Part shown: in pieces, positions 52,138-61,113 of the stretch
Layout: each line of letters opens with the position of its first letter
How positions within the stretch are numbered: position 1 is the stretch's first letter
Source: an uncultured Oscillospiraceae bacterium
GTDB lineage: Bacteria; Bacillota; Clostridia; Oscillospirales; Oscillospiraceae
DNA: 64,000 nucleotides
Assembly: GCA_944385035.1 (NCBI GenBank)
Contig: CALWVV010000003.1
Coordinates: 124,001-188,000, forward strand
Reading direction: 5' to 3'
Position numbers and translations under genes: made by a program
Notes under the pieces: generated by a model
What the model saw: only the letters and a program-made list of their open reading frames with translations
Told to the model about the DNA's origin: nothing
The model's database searches: none

Positions 52138-53202
52138 TCAGGATTCTTCCTTGTCTTCCTGTTCCCCAGAGGGCAGCTCTTTGCCAAACATCCGGGTCAG
52201 GCTATCGGCAAAATAGGACAGCCGGGCGGTCACCTTGGCATAATCCATCCGGGTGGGGCCTACCACACCGATGATCCCCTTCATATTATCTCCGATATCG
52301 TAGCTGGCCATGACCACGCTGGTATCTTTCAGGGCATCGTTGACATTTTCCGGACCGATGAGGATATTCATGCTCTTCCCGTTGTTCAGGTTCATGGGAA
52401 GGCGGGAGGTTTCATTTTCCTCGCTGAGATAATTCATCAGGGGTTTTGCCTTATCCAGACTGCGGTATTCCGGGTGCTCCAACAGGTGGGTGATACCTGC
52501 GGTGCGGAACTTCTGCCGCCCCTGGTCATCCAGCACCTCAATGGCAAATTCTACGACCAGGGAAATGAGCTCAAACGCACCCGGCGCGGTGTGGGTCTCC
52601 ATCTTGTCCAGGGCCTCTTCCATCTCCTCACGTGACAGCCCCACAAAGGAGGTATTGAGCACCGCGGACAAAAGCTGAAGCTGGGTATCGGACAGCTGGT
52701 CGGGAAGATGAATGAGCTTGTTCTTCACCACACTGTTGTCCGTCATGACCACGGCGATAAAGGCGTTCTCCTCTACCATCAGCAGATCAAAACGCTTGAC
52801 TGTAACCCGCTGCTTGGCCGCCGCCACCGTAAAAACGGGGTAATCGCTCAGCTGGGAGAGCACCTTGCCCGCCCGGTCGATGACCCGGTCCAGCTCCTCC
52901 ATTTTCAGGTTCAGCGCCTCGTTAATGCGCTGGGTCTCCTGAATGGTCAGCTGTTGGCGGTCCATCAACTCGTTGACATACAGCCGGTAGCCCGCCGCGG
53001 AGGGAATCCGTCCTGCAGAGGTGTGGGGCTGCTCCAGCAGGCCCAGCTCCGTCAGGTCGGCCATCTCATTGCGGATGGTGGCAGTGGAGACATCCAGTCC
53101 CGCCAGCTCCGCCACCGCCTTCGAGCCAACGGGCTCGGCAGTGGCGATATAGGTTTCAACAATGGCGCGCAGAATACGCTTTTTCCGTTCTGTCAATTCC
53201 AA
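52138..53202 (-). CDS. hrcA: Heat-inducible transcription repressor HrcA
   Basis: 354 residues starting at TTG 53202 (LELTERKKRILRAIVETYI, the canonical HrcA start, with AAGGCGG upstream). A GTG at 53238 lies inside the CIRCE element and cannot be the start. N-terminal winged helix (GSKAVAELAGLDVSTATIRN, QPHTSAGRIPSAAGYRLYV), then a GAF-like domain with an insertion. It binds CIRCE and represses the operon; GroEL keeps it active. First gene of hrcA-grpE-dnaK-dnaJ. Confidence 0.96.
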   Translation of the reverse strand: MELTERKKRILRAIVETYIATAEPVGSKAVAELAGLDVSTATIRNEMADLTELGLLEQPHTSAGRIPSAAGYRLYVNELMDRQQLTIQETQRINEALNLKMEELDRVIDRAGKVLSQLSDYPVFTVAAAKQRVTVKRFDLLMVEENAFIAVVMTDNSVVKNKLIHLPDQLSDTQLQLLSAVLNTSFVGLSREEMEEALDKMETHTAPGAFELISLVVEFAIEVLDDQGRQKFRTAGITHLLEHPEYRSLDKAKPLMNYLSEENETSRLPMNLNNGKSMNILIGPENVNDALKDTSVVMASYDIGDNMKGIIGVVGPTRMDYAKVTARLSYFADSLTRMFGKELPSGEQEDKEES

Positions 53203-53231
53203 TCGTACCGCCGCCTTTCCGTTTCGTTTCT

Positions 53232-53258
53232 TTAGCACTCACATTCCCTGAGTGCTAA
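53232..53258. promoter_or_regulatory. CIRCE element (HrcA operator)
   Basis: TTAGCACTC-N9-GAGTGCTAA, exact consensus arms, lying directly after the -10 box. Confidence 0.98.
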
Positions 53259-53262
53259 AGAT

Positions 53263-53291
53263 AATGTACCACTCCCCCTGAGAATTGTCAA
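53263..53291 (-). promoter_or_regulatory. Promoter of hrcA-grpE-dnaK-dnaJ
   Basis: TTGACA (53291-53286), 17-bp spacer, TACATT (53268-53263). Confidence 0.88.
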
Positions 53292-53361
53292 TAGCCACTT
53301 TATGAATTTATTTTAAACAAATAGCAGGTATATTTCTTTTGCACAGGCGCAGGAACGGTGC

Positions 53362-53396
53362 TAAAAAATCACCGTCCGGAGATACCGGACGGTGAT
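53362..53396 (-). terminator. Terminator of the MATE gene
   Basis: ATCACCGTCCGG-AGATA-CCGGACGGTGAT (53368-53396) followed on the minus strand by TTTTT. Confidence 0.9.
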
Positions 53397-53424
53397 TTCA
53401 AAACAGCACCAAACTGGTTTGCCA

Positions 53425-54801
53425 TTATCCTTTTGTCAGGTCACGCACCCACTTGCCGGAGCGCAAGCGCCACACGCCCAGCACAAATTTGACCACCTGC
53501 TCCACGCCAAAGGCCAGGTAAACCCAGAACACCGAGGTACGCAGCACCACACCGCAGAAAATGGCATAGGGAATGGCACACACCCAAATGGGGGATACAT
53601 CAATCAAGGTAGCCGCTCTCACATCGCCTCCACCCCGGAGTACACCGATGATATTGACACTGTTGAAATTGCGCAGGGGCATCAACAATCCCATAACGGT
53701 AATCATCATCGCCGCCACCGAGCTGGCTCCTGGGGACAGCTTGAACAGGGGGAACACCCACAGGGGTGCCACTTCCCGTGCAAAGAATACCAGGAACACC
53801 GACAGCAGTACGCCGCACACCACTGCCAGGGTATTCATGGCCAGGCCTACATTTTTAATGTGGGCCGTTCTGCCCGCTCCGATCTCCCGGCCGATGATAA
53901 TGGCAGCGGTGGCCGCCAGGCCGAAGGAGAACACGGTACAAATTTTTTCCACATTGCCCGCCAGGGTGTAGGCCGCCAAAATCTCGGTACTGCCCTCCAT
54001 GTGGCCCATGATGGTGGGGAAAATGGAGGTTCCCAGACCCCACATAGTCTCATTGCACACCACCAGGCCGCCATAGCGCAGGAACCGCTGGAGCATGGGC
54101 AGTCCCGGTCTCAGCAAAAGCCCGCCCCGAATCCGGAAAAAGGTATTGCGGGCCATGTGTGTCACCACAATGGTCACTTCCAGCCCACGGGCAATGAGGG
54201 TTGCCAGGGCCGCGCCCCGCACGCCCATGGCGGGGGCCCCCAGATTGCCGAAAATAAATACCCAGTTTAAAAAGGTATTGACGGTCATGGAAGCGGCCAG
54301 GATGTACATGCCCAGCTGGGGCCGCTCCATACTCCGGTAGGCGGCCACATACATCATAGTAAAGGCATTGAGCACATAAGATATACCGGCAATGCTGCCG
54401 TACTGGGCCGCCATCTCCACCACTTCGGGCTGATTGCCGAAGAGGCTGAGGAATTGTACCGGGCAAACCAGCAAAATCCCCGCAAATACCGAGGAGACCA
54501 GCAGCACTACCCAAATGGCCACGCCCATCACCCGGTTGATGGCCTCCATGTCCTGTTTGCCCCAATATTGGCTAATAAGGACGGACGAGCCGCTCTGGAC
54601 TCCGAAGATAAACAGCTGCACTACAAACAGGGGGATATTGGCCAGCGTCACCGCTGCCATGGGGGCCTCCCCCAACATTCCAACCATAAACGTATCCGCC
54701 ATACTCAGCGTGCTGGTGATCAAGTTTTGCAGCACAATGGGCGCAGCCAACGCCGCCACCTGGCGGTAGAAGCCAGGCTTTTGCTTCATATAAGCGAGCA
54801 C
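53425..54801 (-). CDS. MATE family efflux transporter
   Basis: 458 residues from the GTG at 54801, 7 nt past AAGGAG; an in-frame ATG at 54807 touches that site. Twelve helices; start AALAAPIVLQNLITSTLSMA with TFMVGMLGEAPMAAVTLAN, plus QYWGKQDMEAINRVMGVAI, the clostridial MATE pattern. Follows the cysteine desulfurase by 23 nt, so the two are probably one transcript. Whether they are functionally linked is not known. Confidence 0.92.
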   Translation of the reverse strand: MLAYMKQKPGFYRQVAALAAPIVLQNLITSTLSMADTFMVGMLGEAPMAAVTLANIPLFVVQLFIFGVQSGSSVLISQYWGKQDMEAINRVMGVAIWVVLLVSSVFAGILLVCPVQFLSLFGNQPEVVEMAAQYGSIAGISYVLNAFTMMYVAAYRSMERPQLGMYILAASMTVNTFLNWVFIFGNLGAPAMGVRGAALATLIARGLEVTIVVTHMARNTFFRIRGGLLLRPGLPMLQRFLRYGGLVVCNETMWGLGTSIFPTIMGHMEGSTEILAAYTLAGNVEKICTVFSFGLAATAAIIIGREIGAGRTAHIKNVGLAMNTLAVVCGVLLSVFLVFFAREVAPLWVFPLFKLSPGASSVAAMMITVMGLLMPLRNFNSVNIIGVLRGGGDVRAATLIDVSPIWVCAIPYAIFCGVVLRTSVFWVYLAFGVEQVVKFVLGVWRLRSGKWVRDLTKG

Positions 54802-54824
54802 AAACATTCTCCTTTTCGTAAAAT

Positions 54825-55970
54825 TTAAGACATCGTGGGAAACAGCTCTTGTTTTGCCGCAGCCAGCGCCTGAACCAGGGCATCTACGTCCTCCTGGCTG
54901 GTATCTGCGGAAAAGCTGATGCGCAGGGCTCCGTCCAGCTCGGGCTTTGGCAGCTTCAGCGCCGCAAACACATGACTGGGCTTTCCCTTGTGACAAGCCG
55001 AGCCGGAGGAGAGGAACACGCCCCGGTCGCTGAGGTAGCGCACCACCACCTCGCTCTTATACCCCGGCATGGTCACCGGCAGGATGTGGGGCGCGCCATG
55101 CTCCACCAGCACCTTAAGCCCCGGCACCTGCTGCGTCAAGCGGGCAGCCGTCTCCTCCCGCAGGCGGGCCATGTGCTTCAAATCCGCCTCCATGGTCGCT
55201 CTGCCCAGACGGGCAGCGGCAGCCAGGGCGGCAATCTGTCCCGTAGCCTCCGTACCCGAACGCAGCCCGGACTCCTGTCCGCCGCCTCGGATCAGGGGTG
55301 GAAGCTTGAGTCCCTTTTTGACGTACAGCGCGCCAATCCCCTTGGGCGCATGGATCTTATGCCCGCTGATGGACAGCAGATCCACTCCAAGTTCCTTTGG
55401 CGTAAACGGTACCTTTAAAAAGCCCTGCACCCCATCGCAGTGAAGCAGCGCGGGACAGCCGGATTTTTGAATGGCTCGAGCCGTCTCCTTCACAGGCAGA
55501 ATGGTCCCCAGCTCATTGTTGACCAGCATCATGGACACCAGCATCGTGTCCTCCCGCAATGCTGCCTCCACTTGGGCGGGATCGATCTGCCCCTGTTTGT
55601 CCGGGGTCAAATAGGTGACCTCCCACCCCTGACGCTCCAGTTCCCGGCACGGCTCCAGCACAGCGGCATGCTCAATGGCCGTAGTAATGATGTGCCTTCC
55701 TTTTCTCCGGTTCAACTCTACCCCGGAACGAATGGCCCAGTTGTCGCTCTCCGTTCCACAGGAGGTAAAGTAAACCTCCTCCAGCTGGCAGCCCAACGCC
55801 TGGGCCACATCCCGCCGGCAATCCTTCACCAAGGCCGCCGCCCTGCCTCCGAACTGATACACGGAGGACGGATTGCCCCACTGCTGTGTCATGGCTTCCA
55901 GAGCGGCCTGAGCGGCCTCGGGCCGAACCTGTGTAGTGGCCGCATTGTCGAAGTAATGAAACACACTCAT
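54825..55970 (-). CDS. Cysteine desulfurase (NifS/IscS-type)
   Basis: 381 residues from the ATG at 55970; a GTG two codons later (55964) has better spacing to GGAGG. PLP enzyme: YFDNAATTQVRPEA, TSCGTESDNWAIR, TAIEHAAVLEP, PLP-lysine in SISGHKIHAPKGIGALYVKK, and active-site Cys in SSGSACHKGKPSHV. It takes sulfur from cysteine as enzyme persulfide for Fe-S clusters, thiamine or tRNA thiolation. No iscU, thiI or mnmA gene adjacent. Confidence 0.94.
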   Translation of the reverse strand: MSVFHYFDNAATTQVRPEAAQAALEAMTQQWGNPSSVYQFGGRAAALVKDCRRDVAQALGCQLEEVYFTSCGTESDNWAIRSGVELNRRKGRHIITTAIEHAAVLEPCRELERQGWEVTYLTPDKQGQIDPAQVEAALREDTMLVSMMLVNNELGTILPVKETARAIQKSGCPALLHCDGVQGFLKVPFTPKELGVDLLSISGHKIHAPKGIGALYVKKGLKLPPLIRGGGQESGLRSGTEATGQIAALAAAARLGRATMEADLKHMARLREETAARLTQQVPGLKVLVEHGAPHILPVTMPGYKSEVVVRYLSDRGVFLSSGSACHKGKPSHVFAALKLPKPELDGALRISFSADTSQEDVDALVQALAAAKQELFPTMS

Positions 55971-56072
55971 CCCTCCAAACACTCATCTGTGCGTAGTAGA
56001 CCTATTCTATTCTGCCGCGCCTGGAAAGTCAAGGATAAGCGACACAAATAGACACATTCTGCCCCTGCCCCC

Positions 56073-56101
56073 TTGCAAATAAAATGAGGGCTGTATATAA
56101 T
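56073..56101 (+). promoter_or_regulatory. Promoter of thiN
   Basis: TTGCAA (56073-56078), 17-bp spacer, TATAAT (56096-56101). Confidence 0.8.
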
Positions 56102-56132
56102 GAAACTACCCTATCCAAGGAAGTGCTGCTCT

Positions 56133-56804
56133 ATGGACAATTTATCCGGGATTTGCTATATCGTAGGTGCCATGTCTCTGACGCCCAATCTCCGGCCCTA
56201 TCCCGCTCCGGGGGACTATGTGATTGCCGCTGACCGGGGGTTTGACTCTCTGCTGGCCTACGGGGTCATGCCCGACCTGGCGGTGGGAGATTTCGATTCC
56301 CTGGGCCACCGGCCCAACCACCCCAATGTCATCCAGCTCCCCGCGGAAAAGGACGATACCGACATGGTCTACGCCCTGCGCAAGGGGCTGGAAATGGGCT
56401 ACCGCCGCTTTATTCTCCTGGGCGGCGTAGGCGGACGGCTGGAACACACTCTGGGCAATCTCCAGCTGTTGGACTGGCTGACACTGCACGGAGCCCAGGG
56501 GTTCCTGGCAGGGGAAAAGACCATCGTCACCTGCGTGCGGGACGGCGCTTGCCTCACCTTCCCCTCCACCATGTCCGGATATCTGTCTGTATTTTGCAAC
56601 AGCGGCTGTGCTCAGGGCGTCACCCTGGCCAACCTGAAATACCCGCTGCAGGACTACACGCTCACCGGTTCCTTCCCCCTGGGCGTCAGCAATCAATTTT
56701 TAGACGCGCCCGCCCAGGTGTCTGTACGGGAGGGAAGCCTCCTGCTCATCTGGGAGGATAAGGGAGACTTCTATTCTCTTATGCCAAAGCTGTGGGTCAA
56801 ATAA
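56133..56804 (+). CDS. thiN: Thiamine diphosphokinase
   Basis: 223 residues from the ATG at 56133 (AAGGAAG upstream). Thiamine pyrophosphokinase family: IAADRGFDSLLAYGVMPDLA, VGDFDSLG, EKDDTDMVYALRKGLEMGYR, LGGVGGRLEHTLGNLQLL, and C-terminal TGSFPLGVSNQFLD, together forming the substrate and metal sites. It converts thiamine plus ATP directly to thiamine diphosphate, so it completes the salvage route begun by ThiT at 11465. Confidence 0.93.
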   Translation: MDNLSGICYIVGAMSLTPNLRPYPAPGDYVIAADRGFDSLLAYGVMPDLAVGDFDSLGHRPNHPNVIQLPAEKDDTDMVYALRKGLEMGYRRFILLGGVGGRLEHTLGNLQLLDWLTLHGAQGFLAGEKTIVTCVRDGACLTFPSTMSGYLSVFCNSGCAQGVTLANLKYPLQDYTLTGSFPLGVSNQFLDAPAQVSVREGSLLLIWEDKGDFYSLMPKLWVK

Positions 56805-56823
56805 GTCCTCGCGGTCTTACCCC

Positions 56824-56852
56824 TTGCCTTTTTGGGTATCCTATGGTATAGT
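56824..56852 (+). promoter_or_regulatory. Promoter of smpB
   Basis: TTGCCT (56824-56829), 17-bp spacer, TATAGT (56847-56852). Confidence 0.75.
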
Positions 56853-56886
56853 TGACCCCTAAAGTCCCGGAGAGGAGGTGTCCGCC

Positions 56887-57348
56887 ATGGGTGAGGCGGT
56901 CAAAGTTATCGCCAAAAACAGCAAAGCCTACCACGACTATTTTATTGAAGAAAAATACGAGGCCGGCATTGAGCTGGCGGGCACTGAGGTCAAGTCCATC
57001 CGCCTGAGCAATGTGAATTTAAAGGATTCCTTTTGTATTATTAAGGATGGCCAGCTCTCTGTGCTGGGGATGCATATCAGTCCCTATGAAAAGGGCAATA
57101 TATTCAATAAAGATCCCCGCCGTCCCCGCCGGCTTCTCATGCACAAGCGGGAGATCATGCGCTTGTTCGGCCGCATTAAACAAGACGGCTATTCCCTGAT
57201 CCCCTTGACCATATATTTCAAAGGTCCCCGTGTCAAAATAGAGCTGGGTCTTGCCAAAGGCAAAAAACTCTACGACAAGCGGGAGTCCTCTGCCAAGCGG
57301 GATGCAAAGCGGGAGATCGACCGGGCCATGAAGACCCGGAACCGGTAA
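56887..57348 (+). CDS. smpB: SsrA-binding protein SmpB
   Basis: 153 residues from the ATG at 56887 (GAGGAGGTG upstream; the GTG at 56878 overlaps that site). OB-fold: [38 protein letters not shown], and C-terminal basic tail [20 protein letters not shown]. It binds tmRNA and brings it to stalled ribosomes. The tmRNA gene lies about 0.8 kb downstream on the same strand. Confidence 0.97.
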   Translation: MGEAVKVIAKNSKAYHDYFIEEKYEAGIELAGTEVKSIRLSNVNLKDSFCIIKDGQLSVLGMHISPYEKGNIFNKDPRRPRRLLMHKREIMRLFGRIKQDGYSLIPLTIYFKGPRVKIELGLAKGKKLYDKRESSAKRDAKREIDRAMKTRNR

Positions 57349-57373
57349 TGAAACATAGGAAAGGATGATACCC

Positions 57374-57895
57374 ATGGCTCAGAATCCCATCGTCACCATT
57401 GAAATGGAAAACGGCGGCATCATCAAGGCGGAGCTTTACCCCGATGTGGCGCCCAACAGTGTGAATAACTTTATCAGCCTCATCCAGAAGGGCTTTTACG
57501 ACGGCCTGATCTTCCACCGCTGCATCCCTGGCTTTATGATCCAGGGCGGCTGCCCCCAGGGCACCGGTATGGGCGGCCCCGGCTACTCCATCAAGGGTGA
57601 GTTTGCTCAGAACGGTGTCAAGAACGACCTGCTTCACGACCGGGGCGTGCTGTCCATGGCCCGTGCCATGAACCCTAACTCCGCTGGCAGCCAGTTCTTC
57701 ATCATGGTGGAAAAGGCCCCCCACCTGGACGGCCAGTATGCCGCCTTCGGCAAGGTGATCGAGGGCATGGAGGTGGCTGATGCCATCGTCTCTGCCAAAA
57801 CGGATTGGAACGACCGTCCCCGTGAGGAGCAGAAGATGAAGAAGGTCACCGTGGACACCTTCGGTGTGGACTACCCCGAACCCGAGAAGGTCTAA
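57374..57895 (+). CDS. Cyclophilin-type peptidyl-prolyl cis-trans isomerase
   Basis: 173 residues from the ATG at 57374 (AAAGGATG upstream). Cyclophilin motifs: LIFHRCIPGFMIQGGCPQGT (catalytic Arg), LSMARAMNPNSAGSQFFIMV, HLDGQYAAFGKVIEGME. No signal peptide, so cytoplasmic. Accelerates proline isomerisation. Starts 25 nt after smpB, so they may share a transcript. Confidence 0.94.
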   Translation: MAQNPIVTIEMENGGIIKAELYPDVAPNSVNNFISLIQKGFYDGLIFHRCIPGFMIQGGCPQGTGMGGPGYSIKGEFAQNGVKNDLLHDRGVLSMARAMNPNSAGSQFFIMVEKAPHLDGQYAAFGKVIEGMEVADAIVSAKTDWNDRPREEQKMKKVTVDTFGVDYPEPEKV

Positions 57896-58134
57896 TCACA
57901 TGATGGAAACTTCTCCTCTCCGACGGGGAGGAGAAGTTCCCACTTCATTTTCTCACATAGTAGCCTGACGGTTATAAAAAGTCCGTTGAAATACGCTGCA
58001 ATGTTCCTCTCGCACCCAAACCAAATCGAAGCCCAGCGCAGCGGGTTCGATTTGGAGAGGAGAGGCAAGGGAGCGGCGTGAGGAATATCCGCCTTTGGCG
58101 GATGTTGCGAACAGAGCGGACTTTGCCTCGACGA
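57896..58134. other. Spacer before ssrA with hairpin and inverted repeat copy
   Basis: A hairpin CTTCTCCTC-TCCGACGG-GGAGGAGAAG (57910-57936) may end the PPIase transcript but has no T run. Bases 58013-58062 are an inverted copy of the repeats downstream of ssrA. No gene seen. Confidence 0.6.
58013..58062 (-). repeat. ssrA-flanking repeat, inverted copy
   Basis: CACCCAAACCAAATCGAAGC through TTTGGAGAGGAG. It is the reverse complement of the repeat at 58574-58623 and 58737-58787, with paired substitutions (CCGGA/TCCGG changed to TCGAA/TTCGA) that keep the stem. Confidence 0.8.
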
Positions 58135-58502
58135 GGGGGCGTACCGGTTTCGACGGGGACGCTGCAGTGGGAATAGCGGGCGGTGGCGCCTGGCCACCTT
58201 AAAACGGGCATTCTTTATAAATTAAAGAACAACAACGAATACGCTTACGCTGCCTAATTAAAGGCGGCCGTCTGACCGGGAAGGGCCACGAGCCCGGATC
58301 AGGCGTCGATTAGTGGCGGACGTGCGCCGGCAAAGCTTTGAGCCGGCCATGCATTATGAAGCTTACCTGACCCCCGGGCGTGACGGCTTGCCTGGGGTGA
58401 GGGGAACGGGAAGAGCAAGACTTCCGCAATAACCGTCTGCGCCCGGAGAAGTTCCCATGAATACGTTTTCGGACGGGAGTTCAACTCTCCCCGCCTCCAC
58501 CA
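58135..58502 (+). ncRNA. ssrA: Transfer-messenger RNA (tmRNA)
   Basis: Begins GGGGGCGTACCGGTTTCGAC and ends GGAGTTCAACTCTCCCCGCC-TCCACCA with encoded CCA. The 5' GGGGGCG and 3' CGCCTCC form the acceptor stem; TTCAACTC is the T loop. The tag frame ends LKNNNEYAYAA before TAA (58255-58257); the exact resume codon is not certain. It rescues stalled ribosomes together with SmpB. Confidence 0.97.
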
Positions 58503-58623
58503 CGTCGCCGCGGACGTCATATCGTTCGCGGCGACTTTTTTACAAAAGTCACCTCTCACTCATTTTGTCGCGGCTCCTCTCCAAACCGGACCCACTGTCG
58601 CTGGGCTCCGGTTTGGTTTTGGG
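58501..58623 (+). repeat. 123-bp repeat downstream of ssrA, copy 1
   Basis: Two hairpins, the terminator above and CCAAACCGGA/TCCGGTTTGG (58581-58615), joined by ACAAAAGTCACCTCTCACTC. Almost identical to 58664-58787. Confidence 0.92.
58504..58541 (+). terminator. Terminator of ssrA (repeat copy 1)
   Basis: GTCGCCGCG (58504-58512) and CGCGGCGAC (58527-58535), then six T, starting 2 nt after the CCA end. Confidence 0.9.
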
Positions 58624-58663
58624 ACAGCGCCGGAAGCTGAAGCATCTTTTGGGCAACAAAACA

Positions 58664-58787
58664 CACGTCGTCGCGGACGTCATATCGTTCGCGGCGACTT
58701 TTTTACAAAAGTCACCTCTCACTCATTTTGCCGCGGCTCCTCTCCAAACCGGACCCACTGCGTTGGGCTCCGGTTTGGTTTTGGGTG
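58664..58787 (+). repeat. 123-bp repeat downstream of ssrA, copy 2
   Basis: Same order as copy 1, offset 163 bp: terminator-like GTCGTCGCG/CGCGGCGAC plus six T (58667-58704) and the CCAAACCGGA hairpin (58744-58776). Only a few differences, mostly in loops. Confidence 0.92.
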
Positions 58788-58936
58788 TAAACCTGGCATC
58801 TGCGCCATCTATACTGTTTCAACCTTTTAACAAAAAAGACAGGCTGCCAAAAGGCAGTCTGTCTTTTTTATCGCATTCAAGGAAAAAGGTTTCGTGCCTG
58901 GATGAAAGAATCCGTATAAAATCGTTCAATCTCATC

Positions 58937-58965
58937 TTGACAAAGGGGAAAGGAAGAAGTATATT
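58937..58965 (+). promoter_or_regulatory. Promoter of the rubrerythrin gene
   Basis: TTGACA (58937-58942), 17-bp spacer, TATATT (58960-58965). Confidence 0.85.
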
Positions 58966-59013
58966 ATAGTCAATAAAAAGAATCATTACTGATTTTAACG
59001 GAGGTATCGTATC

Positions 59014-59604
59014 ATGGATTTTAAGGGATCTCGTACCGAGCAGAATCTACAGGCCGCATTCAGCGGAGAATCAATGGCACGCAATAAATATCTTTTCTTT
59101 GCCGAGAAGGCCAGACAAGAACAGCATCCCGAGGTGGCCGAACTTTTTGAACAGATGGCCCAGAATGAGGGCGTTCACGGCCGCCTGCTCTATCATCATT
59201 TAAAGGGAGTCGGGAGCAGTTCCGCCAATCTCCAGGAGGCTATTCAGGGTGAGTATGGCGAGTGGAGCAGTATGTATCCCTCCTTTGCGCAGATCGCACG
59301 GGAAGAGGGATTTGAAGATATTGGCCTGCTCTTTGAGCAGATCTCCAAGATCGAAAAGGACCATGAATTCCGTTTCTTAGCCGCTCTGGCCAAGTTGAAC
59401 AGCGCCGGCGGAGAAAAAGCAGCTGCATCAGCTGCCTCCGCACCCGAGGCTGCTGCTCCTGCCGCACCTCAGATGGTAACGGTGCAGGGATACCGCTGCA
59501 TGTTTTGCGGAGCCACCTATGAGAGCCGTCCTGATGTGTGCCACGTCTGTCAGGCGATCGGCTCCTTCGAGCCCACCACCATTCAGAAACGTGTGGATAA
59601 CTAA
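59014..59604 (+). CDS. Rubrerythrin
   Basis: 196 residues behind CGGAGG. Four-helix di-iron domain (residues about 8-135) with E-x-x-H sites in QNLQAAFSGESMARNKYLFF, AEKARQEQHPEVAELFEQMA, and QISKIEKDHEFRFLAALAKL. An Ala/Pro linker (AASAASAPEAAAPAAP) leads to a rubredoxin-like domain with CMFCGATYE and CHVCQAIG. It reduces hydrogen peroxide in anaerobes, fed by rubredoxin or NADH. Single-gene transcript. Confidence 0.94.
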   Translation: MDFKGSRTEQNLQAAFSGESMARNKYLFFAEKARQEQHPEVAELFEQMAQNEGVHGRLLYHHLKGVGSSSANLQEAIQGEYGEWSSMYPSFAQIAREEGFEDIGLLFEQISKIEKDHEFRFLAALAKLNSAGGEKAAASAASAPEAAAPAAPQMVTVQGYRCMFCGATYESRPDVCHVCQAIGSFEPTTIQKRVDN

Positions 59605-59786
59605 GGAAAAATAGTGCAGAGTGCACACCACCACAGGCTCCCTATTGCTCCCGGCAGATTTTCGCCAAGGTTTTTTGTCACGCAATTTGTTGCGACCTCT
59701 TATTAAATCACAACCGCCTGTTCTGGGTTGAGATTTGATTTTAAACGCAAACCTAAGTGTTGGCCTAAAAAGGGCGCATCGACTTC

Positions 59787-59823
59787 AAAAAGGAAAGCAC
59801 GCTTTTCGCGTGCTTTCCTTTTT
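59787..59823. terminator. Bidirectional terminator between rubrerythrin and guaD
   Basis: AAAAGGAAAGCACGC (from 59787) and GCGTGCTTTCCTTTT (to 59823), a 15-bp perfect stem flanked by A and T. Confidence 0.9.
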
Positions 59824-59847
59824 GGGCTTTTCCACCCTTAATCAAAT

Positions 59848-61113
59848 TTAAATCTCTGGAAACGGCTTCTCCACAGCCTTCCCTCCGCAGTAGCGCTGTA
59901 CAATCTCTCCGCCGTCATAGAGGAACTGCTCCAGCCGCTCATAAGGACTGCGTTCCATCAGCGCATCCAGGGCTGTGGGACGAATCACCAGGGCATCAAA
60001 CTGGAAGCCGGGCAAAAATGCTCCCACATCCCCCAAAAATTCCCCGCTTCCCCGCGTGGCCAGATAGAACGCTTCCCCCAGGGACAGGGGAGTTTCCTTC
60101 GGCCGCTGCATCCAGCGCACCTTAGAAAGCTGCACCGTCGCCGTCACGGTCCGGGCCATCTGCGCAGTGTTTCCACCCGCCACATCACTGGCCACACAGC
60201 AGCGAAGCCCCCGTTCCAGATCATCTCGCAAGGGCATAATACCGCTGGACAAGTTCAAATTGGACAAGGGGCAGTGGGCCAGGATTACCTCTTTTTCTCT
60301 CAGCAGCTCTTTTTCCTGTTGGGTCAAATGGATGGCGTGGGCCATAATGGTCCGGCCTCGGGGCAGCAGTCCAAAGTGTTCATATACCTGGGTGTAAGTG
60401 GGAATGTCCGGATGGAGCTTGGCCACCCATTCCACCTCCCCCCGGTTTTCCGAGAGATGGGACTGCACAGGCAGCTGATACCGCTGTGCCAACTGCCCCA
60501 GACCATCCATCATCTGCTCTGTGGTGGAGGGCACAAACCGAGGTGTTAAAATATACTTTGTACGCTTCAGCTCCTCCCGGCTGCGGCAAATCAGCTCCTC
60601 TGTATCCGCCAGAGACGCCTGCGTATCCTCCCGCAGGCAATCCGGAGCATTTCGGTCCATATTCACCTTCCCCACGAGCCCCCGCAAACCAGAGGCCTCT
60701 GTCAGCTCCATCAGCCGCCAGGCCGCTTGCTTATGAACGGTGGCGAAGGCTGCAAACCCCATGGTGCCGCTCTCCCAAAGCCGGTTTAAAAATGCCTTCC
60801 AAACCCGTGTGGCAAAATCCAGGTCTGAAAACCTGGCCTCCGTTGGAAACGTATACTGTTCCAGCCACGGCAGCAGCTGTTCATCATATCCAATTCCCCG
60901 GTTCACAATTTGGGGGGCATGAATATGAAGATCATGGAAGGCCGGAATAATGAGGCTGTCTCCCCAGTCCATTACAGGCTGGTCCCTATATTCCTCCGGC
61001 AGGGCATCGTAAAGCCCTACGATCCGTTCTCCCTGGGTCACCAACCATCCCCCGCGATGGACCTCCACCGTTCCAAACGTAGGTGTGTGGAGAAAATTTC
61101 CCTTTAAAATCAT
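59848..61113 (-). CDS. guaD: Guanine deaminase
   Basis: 421 residues from the ATG at 61113 (AAAGGAG upstream); a longer open frame to 61359 overlaps lexA and has no start signal. Amidohydrolase with metal ligands in IIPAFHDLHIHAPQ (the HAPQ is typical of GuaD), YTFPTEARFSD, VQSHLSENRGEVEWV, AHAIHLTQQEKELL and the catalytic Asp in VASDVAGG. Converts guanine to xanthine and ammonia in purine catabolism. Divergent from lexA; 238 bp separate the start codons. Confidence 0.9.
   Translation of the reverse strand: MILKGNFLHTPTFGTVEVHRGGWLVTQGERIVGLYDALPEEYRDQPVMDWGDSLIIPAFHDLHIHAPQIVNRGIGYDEQLLPWLEQYTFPTEARFSDLDFATRVWKAFLNRLWESGTMGFAAFATVHKQAAWRLMELTEASGLRGLVGKVNMDRNAPDCLREDTQASLADTEELICRSREELKRTKYILTPRFVPSTTEQMMDGLGQLAQRYQLPVQSHLSENRGEVEWVAKLHPDIPTYTQVYEHFGLLPRGRTIMAHAIHLTQQEKELLREKEVILAHCPLSNLNLSSGIMPLRDDLERGLRCCVASDVAGGNTAQMARTVTATVQLSKVRWMQRPKETPLSLGEAFYLATRGSGEFLGDVGAFLPGFQFDALVIRPTALDALMERSPYERLEQFLYDGGEIVQRYCGGKAVEKPFPEI

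Noticed and set aside
58501-58787. Tandem 123-bp units considered as a CRISPR array
   Set aside because: Only two units, far longer than CRISPR repeats, containing a terminator, with a 40-bp non-variable spacer and no cas genes.
58960-59000. Possible PerR box (TTATAGTCAATAA) just past the rubrerythrin promoter
   Set aside because: Matches the 7-1-7 consensus in too few positions of the second half; peroxide control is plausible for rubrerythrin but this site does not show it.
59605-59786. Search for a gene between rubrerythrin and its terminator
   Set aside because: About 180 bp with frequent stops in all frames and no start signal; left as untranslated sequence.
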